Below the pieces are notes generated by a model, which worked only from the letters and a program-made list of their open reading frames with translations, made no database searches and had not been told where the DNA came from. Source: Streptomyces sp. ISL-98 (GTDB lineage: Bacteria; Actinomycetota; Actinomycetes; Streptomycetales; Streptomycetaceae). From it: DNA of 64,000 nucleotides. A program made the position numbers and the translations under genes. Below are positions 15,485 through 24,770 of the stretch, piece by piece; positions within the stretch are counted from its first letter, which is position 1; every line of letters starts with the position of its first letter. The stretch is from positions 1-64,000 of the forward strand of contig NZ_JAGGPB010000027.1 of assembly GCF_018614055.1 (NCBI RefSeq), in the 5' to 3' direction.

Positions 15485-16324
15485 CTATTCCAGGAACGCC
15501 GCAGTGGTCGCCACGAACCGGTCGGGGTCGTCGAGCCACGGGAAGTGTCCGGCTCCGGGCTGAACGACGAGTTTGGCGTTCGGAAACAGCCCGGCGAACT
15601 CGGCCATCGTGCGAGGAGGGGCTGCCAGATCAACTTCCCCGGCGAGCAGCAGCACCGGCGGTCCGAACTGGGCGAGAGCCGTGTGGGTGGCATCCGGGTT
15701 GAAAGCGCCTTCGGCGCCGAAAGCGGCCGCGGCCTGCTGGTTCTTCTGCCCGGCCTCAGCAGCCTGATGGGCTTGAGACACCTCATCCCAGCGGCCGTAG
15801 AAGAACGGCGCGATGGCTTGCCAGGAGTCGTCCGTCGCCTTGCCGGCAACGATTGCTTCCAAGGCCTCGAAGGCTCCGGCGAACCATGGCTCGTCCTGGC
15901 GCAGCTGCGCGGTCTCACGCCGGGTGTCTCCGGTGATCGCAAGGCCGACGGCCATGGTGCTCGGCGTGATCAGCGCGAGCTTGTTGATGTGTTCCGGGTG
16001 GCGGCCCGCATACAGCGCCGCCAGATTCGCGCCGGCGGAATGCGCGAGCAGGTCCATCCTTTCCAGGCCAAGGTGCTCGCGCAGGGCCTCAACATCATCG
16101 ACAAGTTGGTCGCAACGGTACGAGACGGCGTCCTGCGGTATCGCTGACTGGCCAGTGCCCCGAAGATCCAGCATGACCAACTGGCGGTGCGCGGAAAGGC
16201 CGCCGAGGTCGCCGAGGTACACGGAAGCCTGCATCGGCCCTCCGGGCAGGCAGACCACAGGAGGGCCGTCTCCGAAGACGTGGTACGCAAGCTTGGTTCC
16301 GTCATACGCGGAGAAGGTAGGCAT
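15485..16324 (-). CDS. alpha/beta hydrolase (proline iminopeptidase-like)
   Basis: A 279-aa hydrolase. It has the oxyanion loop LPGGPM, the second conserved block LDLRGTGQS, and the nucleophile elbow LLAHSAGAN, in which the usual first Gly of GxSxG is Ala. An acidic residue in LLLAGEVDLA and a C-terminal His in GAGHFPWLDDP complete the triad. The family includes aminopeptidases and esterases; the substrate is unknown. ATG at 16324. Confidence 0.87.
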   Translation of the reverse strand: MPTFSAYDGTKLAYHVFGDGPPVVCLPGGPMQASVYLGDLGGLSAHRQLVMLDLRGTGQSAIPQDAVSYRCDQLVDDVEALREHLGLERMDLLAHSAGANLAALYAGRHPEHINKLALITPSTMAVGLAITGDTRRETAQLRQDEPWFAGAFEALEAIVAGKATDDSWQAIAPFFYGRWDEVSQAHQAAEAGQKNQQAAAAFGAEGAFNPDATHTALAQFGPPVLLLAGEVDLAAPPRTMAEFAGLFPNAKLVVQPGAGHFPWLDDPDRFVATTAAFLE

Positions 16325-16534
16325 GGGCGCAAACCCTGTCAGCGGCGTTCAGGCAGAGCAACTGGATTTCCCAGCCTCGCGGAGTCCCTGCCGGCGTGAA
16401 ACGCTGTCGTGTTGGTGCTGGTTGGCGGGGAGCCTGCTGCACGAGTCGGCGCATGGGCGCAGCGTGTGGTGGACCAGGGCGCGGATCGAAGGTGGTCCCG
16501 ACCGGTTGTCAGACCACTGGGCTACGTTGGCGAC

Positions 16535-17233
16535 ATGACGGAATTTGTACTCGTGGCAGGCGCTTGGCTCGGATCGTGGGCGTGGGACGACGTGGTGCCG
16601 CAGCTGCGTGCGGCCGGCCATCGTGCCCACCCGTTGACGTTGTCCGGCCTCGCAGACAAGCAGGGCGTGCCGGCCGGGCAGCAGACTCACGTCCAGGACA
16701 TCGTTGACGAGGTCGAACGCCAGGACCTGCGCGACGTCGTCCTGGTCGGGCACAGCTACTCGGGCATACCGGTCGGTCAGGCCGCCGAGCGGATCGGCGA
16801 CCGGCTGGCCCACGTGGTCTTCGTCGACTCCAACGTTCCGACGGACGGCGAGTCGTTCGTATCCGCCTGGTGGGAGGGCCCGGCGAAGCTGGAGGCTTCG
16901 ATCGCCGGGAACGGCGGCTTCTGGGCACCGCGGGCCGCGCCCGACTACGGCGGCAAGGGCCTTACCGATGAGCAGATCGCACGGATCGTGGGCGGCTCGA
17001 CGCCGCACCCGGGCGCCTCACTGACCGAGCCGGCCGTCCTGGCACGGCCACTTGGCGAGCTTCCGGCGACGTACATCAAGTGCTTGCTCGACGGAGCCGA
17101 GCCGAGTGACGACGTGGCCAAGCTGCTGACCAGCGATCGCTGGCGGCTGGTCGAGATGGACACCGGCCACTGGCCGATGTTCTCCCAACCGCACGAACTG
17201 GCGCGGATCTTCCTGGACGCCGCGGGGGAGTGA
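16535..17233 (+). CDS. alpha/beta hydrolase (methylesterase-like)
   Basis: A 232-aa hydrolase with N-terminal FVLVAGAWLGSWAWDDV, nucleophile elbow LVGHSYSGIP (S in GHSYSG), acid/base region TYIKCLLDGAEPSDD, and catalytic His in MDTGHWPMFSQP. The compact form resembles plant-type methylesterase/hydroxynitrile-lyase relatives found in bacteria. The start ATG at 16535 begins the first beta strand. It is divergent from the hydrolase at 15485, with 210 bases between. Confidence 0.87.
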   Translation: MTEFVLVAGAWLGSWAWDDVVPQLRAAGHRAHPLTLSGLADKQGVPAGQQTHVQDIVDEVERQDLRDVVLVGHSYSGIPVGQAAERIGDRLAHVVFVDSNVPTDGESFVSAWWEGPAKLEASIAGNGGFWAPRAAPDYGGKGLTDEQIARIVGGSTPHPGASLTEPAVLARPLGELPATYIKCLLDGAEPSDDVAKLLTSDRWRLVEMDTGHWPMFSQPHELARIFLDAAGE

Positions 17234-17277
17234 CCGCGGATCCATGCGGGTGGGCTGCTCCTTCTTGGCGCCGTCTG

Positions 17278-18108
17278 TCAGCTGCCGCCGGGTCCGTCCA
17301 CGCCCTTGTCTGCTGCACGATCTAGTGCGGCATTCGGTGTTCCTAGGTATGCGTCCCGGACAGCGGGGTTCTGTCTCACCTCTGTGGCGCTGCCCTCGGC
17401 CAGGACCTTGCCGAGGTCGAGGACTACGACGCGGGTGCACAGCTCCATGACGAAGGCGACGTTGTGCTCGACGAGGATGACCGCGCAGCCGGCCTCTGCC
17501 GTCAAGTGACGGATTACGGCGGCAAGTTGCGCTCTCTCCTCGCTCGACATGCCGGACGCCGGCTCGTCGAGCAGCAGCACGCGGGGCGGGTCGGCCAGGG
17601 CGCGGGCAAGCTCGGCCATGCGGGCTTGGCCGACGGGGAGCGTCCCGGCGTATGAGCCCGCGAGCGCGTCGAGGCCGCAGGAGCGCATTACTTCGGCGGC
17701 CCTTTCGCGGCGCGCGGTCGCTCGGGTGCGTCGCGTCGGCGCCGCCAGGAGGTCGGCTGCGAGGCCGCCTCCGCCGCCGCGCCACTCCTGGGCGACCACT
17801 AGGTTGTCGGCGACGGTGAGCTGGCCGAAGAGCTGCTGGCGCTGGAAGGTGCGGCGCATGCCGTGGCGGGCTCGCCAGGCGGGGGAGCGGCGCGTGATGT
17901 CCGTACCGTCCAGCACTACGTGCCCTTCGTCGGGCCGCCGTATGCCCGACAGGACATCGAACAGCGTCGTCTTGCCGGCACCGTTCGGGCCGATGAGGCC
18001 GCACACTTCTCCTGGGCGGACAGCGATGCGTACGCCGTCGAGCGCCGTGATGCCGCCGAAGCGGACGCGGATCCAGTCGGCTTCGATGACGTACTCAGAC
18101 GTACTCAC
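17278..18108 (-). CDS. livG: LivG-type ABC transporter ATP-binding protein
   Basis: A 276-aa ATPase of a branched-chain amino-acid-type importer. Walker A is GPNGAGKTTL at about residue 40, the Q-loop is RRTFQRQQLF, the signature region reads LPVGQARM (a degenerate LSGGQ, as often in LivG), and Walker B is VLLLDEPASGM. It starts at GTG 18108, directly after the stop of the upstream LivHMF fusion, so the two are co-translated and this is the second ATPase of the complex. The true substrate may be amino acids, short amides or urea-like compounds. Confidence 0.9.
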   Translation of the reverse strand: MSTSEYVIEADWIRVRFGGITALDGVRIAVRPGEVCGLIGPNGAGKTTLFDVLSGIRRPDEGHVVLDGTDITRRSPAWRARHGMRRTFQRQQLFGQLTVADNLVVAQEWRGGGGGLAADLLAAPTRRTRATARRERAAEVMRSCGLDALAGSYAGTLPVGQARMAELARALADPPRVLLLDEPASGMSSEERAQLAAVIRHLTAEAGCAVILVEHNVAFVMELCTRVVVLDLGKVLAEGSATEVRQNPAVRDAYLGTPNAALDRAADKGVDGPGGS

Positions 18109-21100
18109 TCATGACCTCACCTTCGCCGCGATTCCCAGGTACGCCTCGGTGAGCTGGTCGGCACGCACTTCGTTGCGCGGACCGCACCAGGTGACGCGGC
18201 CCTGCGCGAGGTACGCCACGGTGTCGGCGATTCCCAGTACCCCGGCGGCCTTCTCCTCCACCAGCAGCAGCGCCGTGCCCGCCTCGCGCAGCTCCGTCAG
18301 CAGTCGGAACACCTCGTCTACGACGCGTGGCGCGAGCCCCAGCGACGGCTCGTCGGCGATGAGTACGGCCGGTGGGTGCTGGAGCAGGGGCGCGAGCGCG
18401 AGCATCTGCTGCTCGCCCCCGGACAGCGAACCGGCGGGTACGGTACGGCGCTTGGCGAGGCTCGCGAAGCGCTCGTACACCGCGTCGCGGGCGGACTGCT
18501 CGGGCAGGCGCAGCGCGAGATTCTCCTCGATGGTGAGCGAGGGGAAGATCCCCCGCCCCTCCGGCGCGAGGACGACGCCTGCACGGGAACGCCGTACGGG
18601 GCCGTCGCGGGTGGCGTCGCGCGTGTGGATGTGGACGCTGCCGGTGAGGGGTGCGATCAGTCCGGCGGCGACGTGGCAAGTGGTGGATTTCCCGGCCCCG
18701 TTGGGACCGAGGAGGGCGACGATTTCTCCTGCGCGTACGGTCAGATCTACGCCGTGCAGTACGGGGGCTCCGCCGTACCCGGCGTGAACGCCGCGCAGCG
18801 CGAGCGCGGCGGAGGGGGCTTCTTCCCCACCCCGCCCCTTCCCGGAACGGGGGGAGGCCCCTCGGCCCCCAAGGGCGGGTGGCTGCTCGACCAGCGCTCC
18901 GAACACCGACGGTTGGGCGGCGGCTGCGTCTGGTTCGTCCTGCGCGGCGGGTGTCGTCCTGTGGGCCCGGGGGTCTGCCTCCGGGCGGAGAGGGTGGAGT
19001 GGGGGAACTCCGCCCCCGAGGCCGACCGGTGGCTCCGAGGCCGCAGGCACCGGGGACGGTTCCCGTACCCGCCCCGGCACCGAAGCCGGCGCGGGGTCCG
19101 CAGCCCCGCACCGCGCATCAGGCACCGCCCTCGCCCCAACCCCCGGCGCAGCCGCCCCTCCCACCTCGGGCGCAGCCTCCGCCTCCACCCGCACCGGCAC
19201 CCGCGCCGAGTCGTCGGCCTCGCCCCGCGCCGGGTCGCCAACCGCTACCCGTGCCGAGTTGCCGGCCTCCACCCGCGCCGAGTCACTGGCCTTCACCCGC
19301 ACCGGCACCTCCACCCGCGCCGGGTCGCCAGCCGCTACCCGCGCCGAGTCGTCGGCCTCGCCCCGCGCCGAGTCGCCAGCCCCCACCCCCACCGGCACCC
19401 CCACCCGCGCCGAGGCCACGCCCGCCCGCATCCCCCTCCGCCGATACCTCCGCACCGCCACCGCCGCGCAGTACCCGTCCGGGTCGTTCGCCAGTGCCAA
19501 TCCCGCCAGGCCGAACAGGATGACCGGGAGCTGCGTCGACTCCGTGACGTACTCCGACACGACATGCGGCACCAGTGCGAAGACCAGGCCCGCCACCACC
19601 GCGAACTGCGGGCGCCGTACCCCTGCCGCGACCACCACCGCCAGCCAGATCAAGCCCGTCATCGCAGTGAAGTCGGTCGCCGTGATGCGGGTGTTGTACG
19701 ACGCGTACATCACGCCGCCGAAGCCCGCGATTCCCGCCGACAGGGTGAACAGCATCAGCTTCGTACGGATGACCGAGACGCCCGAGGCCGACGCCGCCGC
19801 AGGAGCGGACCGTACCGCCAGCATCGCCCGCCCCGAGGGGGAGTTGCGCAGGGCGCTCAGCGAGGCGACCGCCGCCGTCAGCAGCACCACCAGGGCCACG
19901 CCCATCGCCCGGTCGTCGGCCAAGTCCACCGGGCCGAAGGCCGGGCGCGGGATCTCCCAGCCCGTGTCGCCGTTCCTCAACCACCGCATCTGGAAGAGCA
20001 CTTGATCCGCCAGAAAGGCCAGGGCAAGCGTGGCCAGCGCCAGCGAACGCCCTCCCAGCCGCAGCGCGGGAAGCGCCACCAGAGCCCCGAGTACTGCCGC
20101 CGCGCACGTGCCCACCAGCGCCGCCGCCACGAACGGCCAGCCGTGGCTCATCAGCAGCCCGGCCACCAGCGCCGCGCCCGTCACAAACGTCGCCTGAGCC
20201 AGGCTGACCATCGCGCCGAGCCCCGTCACCACCGTGAAGGAGACGAAGACCAGCGAGATCGCGAGCCCCTGCGCAAGGATCCCGCTCCAGAAGGGCGTCG
20301 TCACGGTGTAGAAGGCCGCCGACAGCAGCGCCGCGCCCGCCGCCCACGGCCCCCACCTCCGCGCCCACGACCGCCCGGCGAGATAGTCGACCGGCGGTGC
20401 GTCCGCCGCCGCCGTCCCTGCCGTCCGCTGTCGGCGCGTCATCACCAGCAGTCCTGCGAAGAGGATCAGGAAGGGCACCGCCGTACGGAATCCGGTGATG
20501 TCGTCGGCGAAGGACGCGTATCCGGCCGTCAGATTCTGGAGTACGCCGAGCCCCAGCCCGCCCGCGAACGCCAGCGGAGTCGACGCGAACCGCCCCAGCA
20601 CCGCCGCCGTCGCCGAGACGAACAAGAACAGGGTGTAGTCGTGGGCGGACAGGCCGAGCAGCGGCGTCGCCAGCACACCCGCCAGTCCCGCCAGCCCCGA
20701 CGACAGCATCCAAGCCACCGACGACAGCCGGTCCGCGCTGATGCCGCGCAGCTCCACCAGCGTGCGGTTGTCGACGGCGGCCCGCAGCCGCAGCCCGAGC
20801 CTCGTGTGCCGCATGAGTACCCAGAGCCCCACGGCCACCACGGCCGTCGTCAGCCACGTGATCAGCTGGTCGGAGTCGATGCCCAGGCCGTCCATCAGCT
20901 GCCAGGACGTGGCCGGGCTCGGCCCGACCCCCGGCAGCCCGAACTGGTTCTCGGCAGGCACCACGGGCGCCCCCGCCTCCGCCAGCAGCTCCACCGTCCA
21001 CAGCCCGGCGGCAGGCAGCGCGACGAGCAGCCCGATCGTCGCCACGATCTGCGCCGTCTCGCCGACCCGCGCCAGTTTCCTGAACATCAGCCGGTCGAGC

Positions 21101-21336
21101 CCCCACCCGATCCCGGGTGCGACGCCACACACGAGCAGGAACGCGGTCGGCACAGCGGGCCACCCGAAGCCCGAGTGCAGTTCGTAGAAGGCGAGCGCAC
21201 ACAGATATGCCGTCGCGCCGTGCGCGAAGTTGAACAGCCCCGACGCGGAGTACGAGAGGACAAGCCCTGTGGCCAGCAGGGCGTACAGCGCACCCGAGAC
21301 CAGCCCGCTCAGCACAAAGCCCAGCAGATCACCCAT
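18109..21336 (-). CDS. LivH-LivM-LivF fusion: two permeases plus ATPase in one chain
   Basis: A 1075-aa protein. Residues about 1-310 are LivH permease, about 330-640 LivM permease, and about 840-1075 a LivF ATPase (Walker A GPNGAGKST near 873, signature LSGGEQQ, Walker B VLIADEPSLGLAP). The usual arrangement is three separate genes. Between LivM and LivF lies a linker of about 200 residues made of an 8-residue degenerate repeat (units like GDSARVEA) and a Pro/Gly-rich part encoded by the dispersed GC-rich repeat at 18822-18880. ATG at 21336 follows GGGAGGGGG. The binding protein is 15 bases upstream and LivG directly downstream. No stop or frameshift is visible across the joints, but a read check of the linker would be worthwhile. 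Confidence 0.88.
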   Translation of the reverse strand: MGDLLGFVLSGLVSGALYALLATGLVLSYSASGLFNFAHGATAYLCALAFYELHSGFGWPAVPTAFLLVCGVAPGIGWGLDRLMFRKLARVGETAQIVATIGLLVALPAAGLWTVELLAEAGAPVVPAENQFGLPGVGPSPATSWQLMDGLGIDSDQLITWLTTAVVAVGLWVLMRHTRLGLRLRAAVDNRTLVELRGISADRLSSVAWMLSSGLAGLAGVLATPLLGLSAHDYTLFLFVSATAAVLGRFASTPLAFAGGLGLGVLQNLTAGYASFADDITGFRTAVPFLILFAGLLVMTRRQRTAGTAAADAPPVDYLAGRSWARRWGPWAAGAALLSAAFYTVTTPFWSGILAQGLAISLVFVSFTVVTGLGAMVSLAQATFVTGAALVAGLLMSHGWPFVAAALVGTCAAAVLGALVALPALRLGGRSLALATLALAFLADQVLFQMRWLRNGDTGWEIPRPAFGPVDLADDRAMGVALVVLLTAAVASLSALRNSPSGRAMLAVRSAPAAASASGVSVIRTKLMLFTLSAGIAGFGGVMYASYNTRITATDFTAMTGLIWLAVVVAAGVRRPQFAVVAGLVFALVPHVVSEYVTESTQLPVILFGLAGLALANDPDGYCAAVAVRRYRRRGMRAGVASARVGVPVGVGAGDSARGEADDSARVAAGDPARVEVPVRVKASDSARVEAGNSARVAVGDPARGEADDSARVPVRVEAEAAPEVGGAAAPGVGARAVPDARCGAADPAPASVPGRVREPSPVPAASEPPVGLGGGVPPLHPLRPEADPRAHRTTPAAQDEPDAAAAQPSVFGALVEQPPALGGRGASPRSGKGRGGEEAPSAALALRGVHAGYGGAPVLHGVDLTVRAGEIVALLGPNGAGKSTTCHVAAGLIAPLTGSVHIHTRDATRDGPVRRSRAGVVLAPEGRGIFPSLTIEENLALRLPEQSARDAVYERFASLAKRRTVPAGSLSGGEQQMLALAPLLQHPPAVLIADEPSLGLAPRVVDEVFRLLTELREAGTALLLVEEKAAGVLGIADTVAYLAQGRVTWCGPRNEVRADQLTEAYLGIAAKVRS
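18822..18880 (-). repeat. dispersed GC-rich repeat inside the LivHMF linker
   Basis: On the minus strand it contains the words GTTCCGGGAAGGGGCGGGG and TGGGGAAG. It is translated in frame as part of the linker (GRGASPRSGKGRGGEE) just before the LivF domain. Confidence 0.75.
19190..19410 (-). repeat. imperfect 24-bp tandem repeat coding an 8-aa linker unit
   Basis: About eight units of the form CCCGCGCCGAGTCGCC plus 8 bases (plus strand) code for repeats such as DSARVEAG and GDPARGEA between LivM and LivF. The length is a multiple of three, so copy changes keep the frame. Confidence 0.75.
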
Positions 21337-21351
21337 GACGGGACCCCCTCC

Positions 21352-22620
21352 CTAATCGAACGGGATGGGCGGATAGCACTTGAACGGCGAAGACACCTCG
21401 TACTTGCCGTCCTTCAGCTGCACCAGCGCCCCGCAGCCGAAGCTCTCCCGCTGCCCCTTGGGCTCGGCCCGGTCGCCCACCAGCGTCCCGCTGTCGGAGA
21501 ACGACCCCGCCGCCTTCTGGAAGGACTCGACGGTCAGGTCCTTGCCCGCCTTCTCGGCGATCGCCAGGAAGAGATCGGCGGACATGTATCCGGTGACCAT
21601 GTGCATGTTCAGCGGTACGTCCTTGCCGCCCGCCGTCTTCCTGATGTCCTCCTTGAACTGCCGCATCCCCGCACTTTCCGACTCGAAGGGCTCGAACTGC
21701 AGCAGCACATGCACGCCGTCCAGCGCCTGCTTCGTAGCGTCCTTGGCGAGCAGCCCGGGGTCGTAATCCGTCGGATCGGACAGCACGCCCTTGAAGCCGC
21801 CGCGTTTGAGCGTCGTGAACAGGCCGATGTTGTACGGCGTCTGCATCACGGAGATCACGACGTCCGGCGCCTTGCCGCCGTCGCTGCGCATGATCTCCTT
21901 GGTGTACGCCGACCAGTCGCTCGGCACCGACGTCGCCGGCACGACGGCCTTGGCGTACGACACCTTGTATCCGGCGGCGGTGAAGCCCTGGGTGAAGGTA
22001 CGGATGCCGAACTTGCCCGCGTCGTTGTCATTGGCGAGCAGCGCCACCGACTTGCCCTTGGCCCCGCCGAGCACCGTGGCCAGACCCTCCGGCCAAGTCT
22101 GGTTGAGCGTGCCGCCGGGCATCGGGACGAGGCAGCCGTTGAAGCCGTAGATGTACTTGGGCCCGCAGAACGAGGGCAGCGTGCCCCACCCGAAGGTCGG
22201 CACCTTCTGCTGCTCCAGGAAGTCGGCGCCGGAGAAGGTGACCGAGCTCATCGGAGCGACGGCGAAGACCTTCTCGCGCTGGACGAGCCCCCGCGCGGCG
22301 GCCAGGTTCTTGGCGGGGTCCTGCCCGTCGTCCTCGGCGCCCAGGTAGTCGATCTTCCGGCCGTTGACTCCGCCCTCCGCGTTGGCGCGGTCGTAACGGG
22401 CCTTCGCGCCGAGGTCGGTGTCCTTCTTGGAGTACCCGCTCGCGGTGGTCATCGAGACGATGCCGCCGACCTTGATGGAGTCGGCGCTCACTCCGCGTAC
22501 AGAGCCGCCCCCGCCCTTGCCCGCGTCGTCGCCGGGGCCATGGGTCGATGCGGAGTTGCAGGCGGTGGCGGCCAGCAGCACTGCGGCAGCTGCGGCGATG
22601 GTGCGGATCGGTCGCAACAC
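21352..22620 (-). CDS. lipoprotein substrate-binding protein, branched-chain amino acid type
   Basis: A 422-aa type I periplasmic-binding-fold protein. The N-terminal lipoprotein signal ends LLAATAC, so Cys anchors it to the membrane. The mature part starts with IKVGGIVSMTT and contains AVAPMSSVTFSGADFL, both family-like. The start is GTG 22620 with GGGAGGGA upstream. First gene of the transporter operon (binding protein, LivHMF fusion, LivG). The ligand cannot be determined from sequence. Confidence 0.9.
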   Translation of the reverse strand: MLRPIRTIAAAAAVLLAATACNSASTHGPGDDAGKGGGGSVRGVSADSIKVGGIVSMTTASGYSKKDTDLGAKARYDRANAEGGVNGRKIDYLGAEDDGQDPAKNLAAARGLVQREKVFAVAPMSSVTFSGADFLEQQKVPTFGWGTLPSFCGPKYIYGFNGCLVPMPGGTLNQTWPEGLATVLGGAKGKSVALLANDNDAGKFGIRTFTQGFTAAGYKVSYAKAVVPATSVPSDWSAYTKEIMRSDGGKAPDVVISVMQTPYNIGLFTTLKRGGFKGVLSDPTDYDPGLLAKDATKQALDGVHVLLQFEPFESESAGMRQFKEDIRKTAGGKDVPLNMHMVTGYMSADLFLAIAEKAGKDLTVESFQKAAGSFSDSGTLVGDRAEPKGQRESFGCGALVQLKDGKYEVSSPFKCYPPIPFD

Positions 22621-22746
22621 AGTGGGGTCCCTCCCTTGGGATGCCCCGCATTCTGTGGCTGACCTGATGAACCGTCAATAACTGACGCATCGGCAATTGA
22701 TGACCCGTCAGAAGAGTGCGGGATCCGTAGCCGTCACCGACCGCCG

Positions 22747-24570
22747 TCACCGGTAGAGCGCGTCCACCTCCACCCGGTACGCCGCCTCGGTCGCCTTGCG
22801 CTTGAGCTTCAGCGACGGCGTCAGCAGCCCGTGCTCCTCGCTGAACTGGTGGGCCAGTATCCGGAACGTACGGATCGATTCGGCCTGCGAGACCAGCGTG
22901 TTGGCGGCCACCACCGCCCGCCGGACCTCCATCTCCAGATCGGGATCCCGCACCAGGTCCGCCGCGTTCAGCGGCGGCTTGTTGTGCATCTGGAGCCAGT
23001 GGTCGACGGCCTCCTGGTCGAGCGTGACGAGGGCGGCGATGTACGGTCTGTCGTTGCCGACGACGAGGCACTGAGCCACCAGCGGATGCGACCGCACCCG
23101 CTCCTCCAGGCCGATCGGCGACACACTCTTGCCGCCGGACGTCACGATGATCTCTTTCTTCCGCCCGGTGATCGTCAGATAGCCGTCGTCGTCCAGAGCG
23201 CCGATGTCACCCGTGGCCAGCCAGCCGTCATGCAGCACCGCGTCCGTGGCCTTGGGGTCGTTGAGATACCCGGAGAAGACCTGGCCGCCGTGCAGCCAGA
23301 CCTCCCCGTCGTCGGCGATGTGCACCGTCGTACCGGGCAGTGGCTGGCCGACCGTGCCGTAGCGGGTGCGCTCGGGCGGGTTGGCGGTGGCGGCGGCTGT
23401 CGACTCCGTCAGGCCGTACCCCTCGTAGATCGTCACGCCCGCGCCCGCGAAGAACAGCCCGAGCTGCCGCTCCATCGCCGAACCCCCGGACATGGCGTGC
23501 CGCACGCGCCCGCCCATGGCGTCGCGCACCTTCCCGTACACCGCCTTCTCGAAGAACTGGTGCTGCAGCCGCAGCGAGGCGGAAGGCCCGGGCCCGGTGC
23601 CGAACGCGCGCTGCTCCAGCGCCTCCGCGTAGCGCACCGCCACCTCGACGGCCTTGTCGAACGCGCCCAGCTTCCCGGCGGCCTCGGCCTTGCGCCGCGC
23701 CCCGCTGTAGACCTTCTCGAAGATGTACGGCACGGCCAGGATGAACGTCGGCCGGAACGCCACCAGATCGGGCATCAGCGCATGCGCCGAGAGAACGGGC
23801 TGATGGCCGAGCTTGACCCGCCCCCTGATCGCCGCGACTTCGATCATCCGCCCGAAGACATGCGCGAGCGGCAGGAAGAGCAGCGTCGAGGCCTCGTCGC
23901 CCGGCTTGGAGTGGAACACCGACTCCCAGCGGGTGATCGCCGTGTCGGTCTCGTACATGAAATTCGCATGTGTGATCACGCAGCCCTTGGGGCGGCCCGT
24001 CGTGCCCGACGTATAGATCACGGTGGCCACGGAATCGGGCGTCACCGCCCGCCGGTGGCGGTGGACCACTTCGTCCTCGATGTCCACCCCCGCCCGGGCG
24101 AGCTCGGCCTCGGCGCCGGCGTCCAGCTGCCACAGGCGCTTCAGCTGCGGCAGCCGGTCGATCACCGAGGCGATGGTCATCGCATGGTCCTCGTGCTCCA
24201 CCATGCAGGCCGAGACCCCGGCGTCGTGCAGCGTCCAGAAGACCTGCTCGGCGGAGGCCGTGGGGTAGATGGGCACGGGCTGCGCGCCGACCGTCCAGAG
24301 CGCGAAATCGAAGAGTGTCCACTCGTAGCGCGTACGCGACATGATCGCGACCCGGTCCCCGAACCGGACACCGTGCGCCAGCAGCCCCTTGGCGATCGCC
24401 AGCACCTCGTCGCGGAACTGGGCCGACGGCACGTCGTGCCAGAGCCCGTCTTCGCCCTTGCGTCCGAGCGCGACGCGGTACGGATCCGTCTCGGCGTGGT
24501 CGAAGACGACGTCCGCCAGCCCGCCGACCTGAGGCGCCGTCGCCATGGGTGGGACAGTGAACTCGCGCAA
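22747..24570 (-). CDS. AMP-dependent long-chain acyl-CoA synthetase
   Basis: A 607-aa adenylate-forming enzyme that activates fatty acids to acyl-CoA. The AMP-binding P-loop-like motif is VIYTSGTTGRPKGC, followed by EGYGLTESTA and the hinge region WLATGDIGALDDDGYLTITG with RKKEIIVTSGGKSVSP (catalytic Lys region). The family is FadD15-like. The chosen start is TTG 24570, which has AAGGAG seven bases upstream; a frame-open ATG at 24696 would add 42 residues of unrelated sequence. It lies downstream of the Liv transporter start, 126 bases apart on the same strand, probably with its own promoter. Confidence 0.9.
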   Translation of the reverse strand: MREFTVPPMATAPQVGGLADVVFDHAETDPYRVALGRKGEDGLWHDVPSAQFRDEVLAIAKGLLAHGVRFGDRVAIMSRTRYEWTLFDFALWTVGAQPVPIYPTASAEQVFWTLHDAGVSACMVEHEDHAMTIASVIDRLPQLKRLWQLDAGAEAELARAGVDIEDEVVHRHRRAVTPDSVATVIYTSGTTGRPKGCVITHANFMYETDTAITRWESVFHSKPGDEASTLLFLPLAHVFGRMIEVAAIRGRVKLGHQPVLSAHALMPDLVAFRPTFILAVPYIFEKVYSGARRKAEAAGKLGAFDKAVEVAVRYAEALEQRAFGTGPGPSASLRLQHQFFEKAVYGKVRDAMGGRVRHAMSGGSAMERQLGLFFAGAGVTIYEGYGLTESTAAATANPPERTRYGTVGQPLPGTTVHIADDGEVWLHGGQVFSGYLNDPKATDAVLHDGWLATGDIGALDDDGYLTITGRKKEIIVTSGGKSVSPIGLEERVRSHPLVAQCLVVGNDRPYIAALVTLDQEAVDHWLQMHNKPPLNAADLVRDPDLEMEVRRAVVAANTLVSQAESIRTFRILAHQFSEEHGLLTPSLKLKRKATEAAYRVEVDALYR

Positions 24571-24770
24571 TGACCTGCTCCTTGTGGCGCTCCGCACAGC
24601 GCCGTGACCGTACCCCAGCGGGCCAGTCGACGGGAGGGGGTCGCGGAATCCGAATTCATGTGCATCTGTACAGCTCAGCAGGTGGAAAACGGGCACATGG
24701 GGAAGGCTCGGGCGCGCTCCTGACCGTGGAGTAAGTATGGTGCGCGAGAATCTCCACCAAATCTGTACGC

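Noticed and set aside
17310..17340. GCACTAGATC in livG resembles the sequence after the IS630 gene at 668-677 (17 of 21 positions)
   Set aside because: In livG the bases are ordinary coding sequence near the C terminus. The similarity is short and no second IS feature lies there.
18376..22662. A very long plus-strand open frame (over 1400 codons) opposite the Liv genes
   Set aside because: It is an antisense shadow caused by GC-rich third positions. The minus-strand reading has clear domains, while this frame is Arg/His/Asp-rich with no domain.
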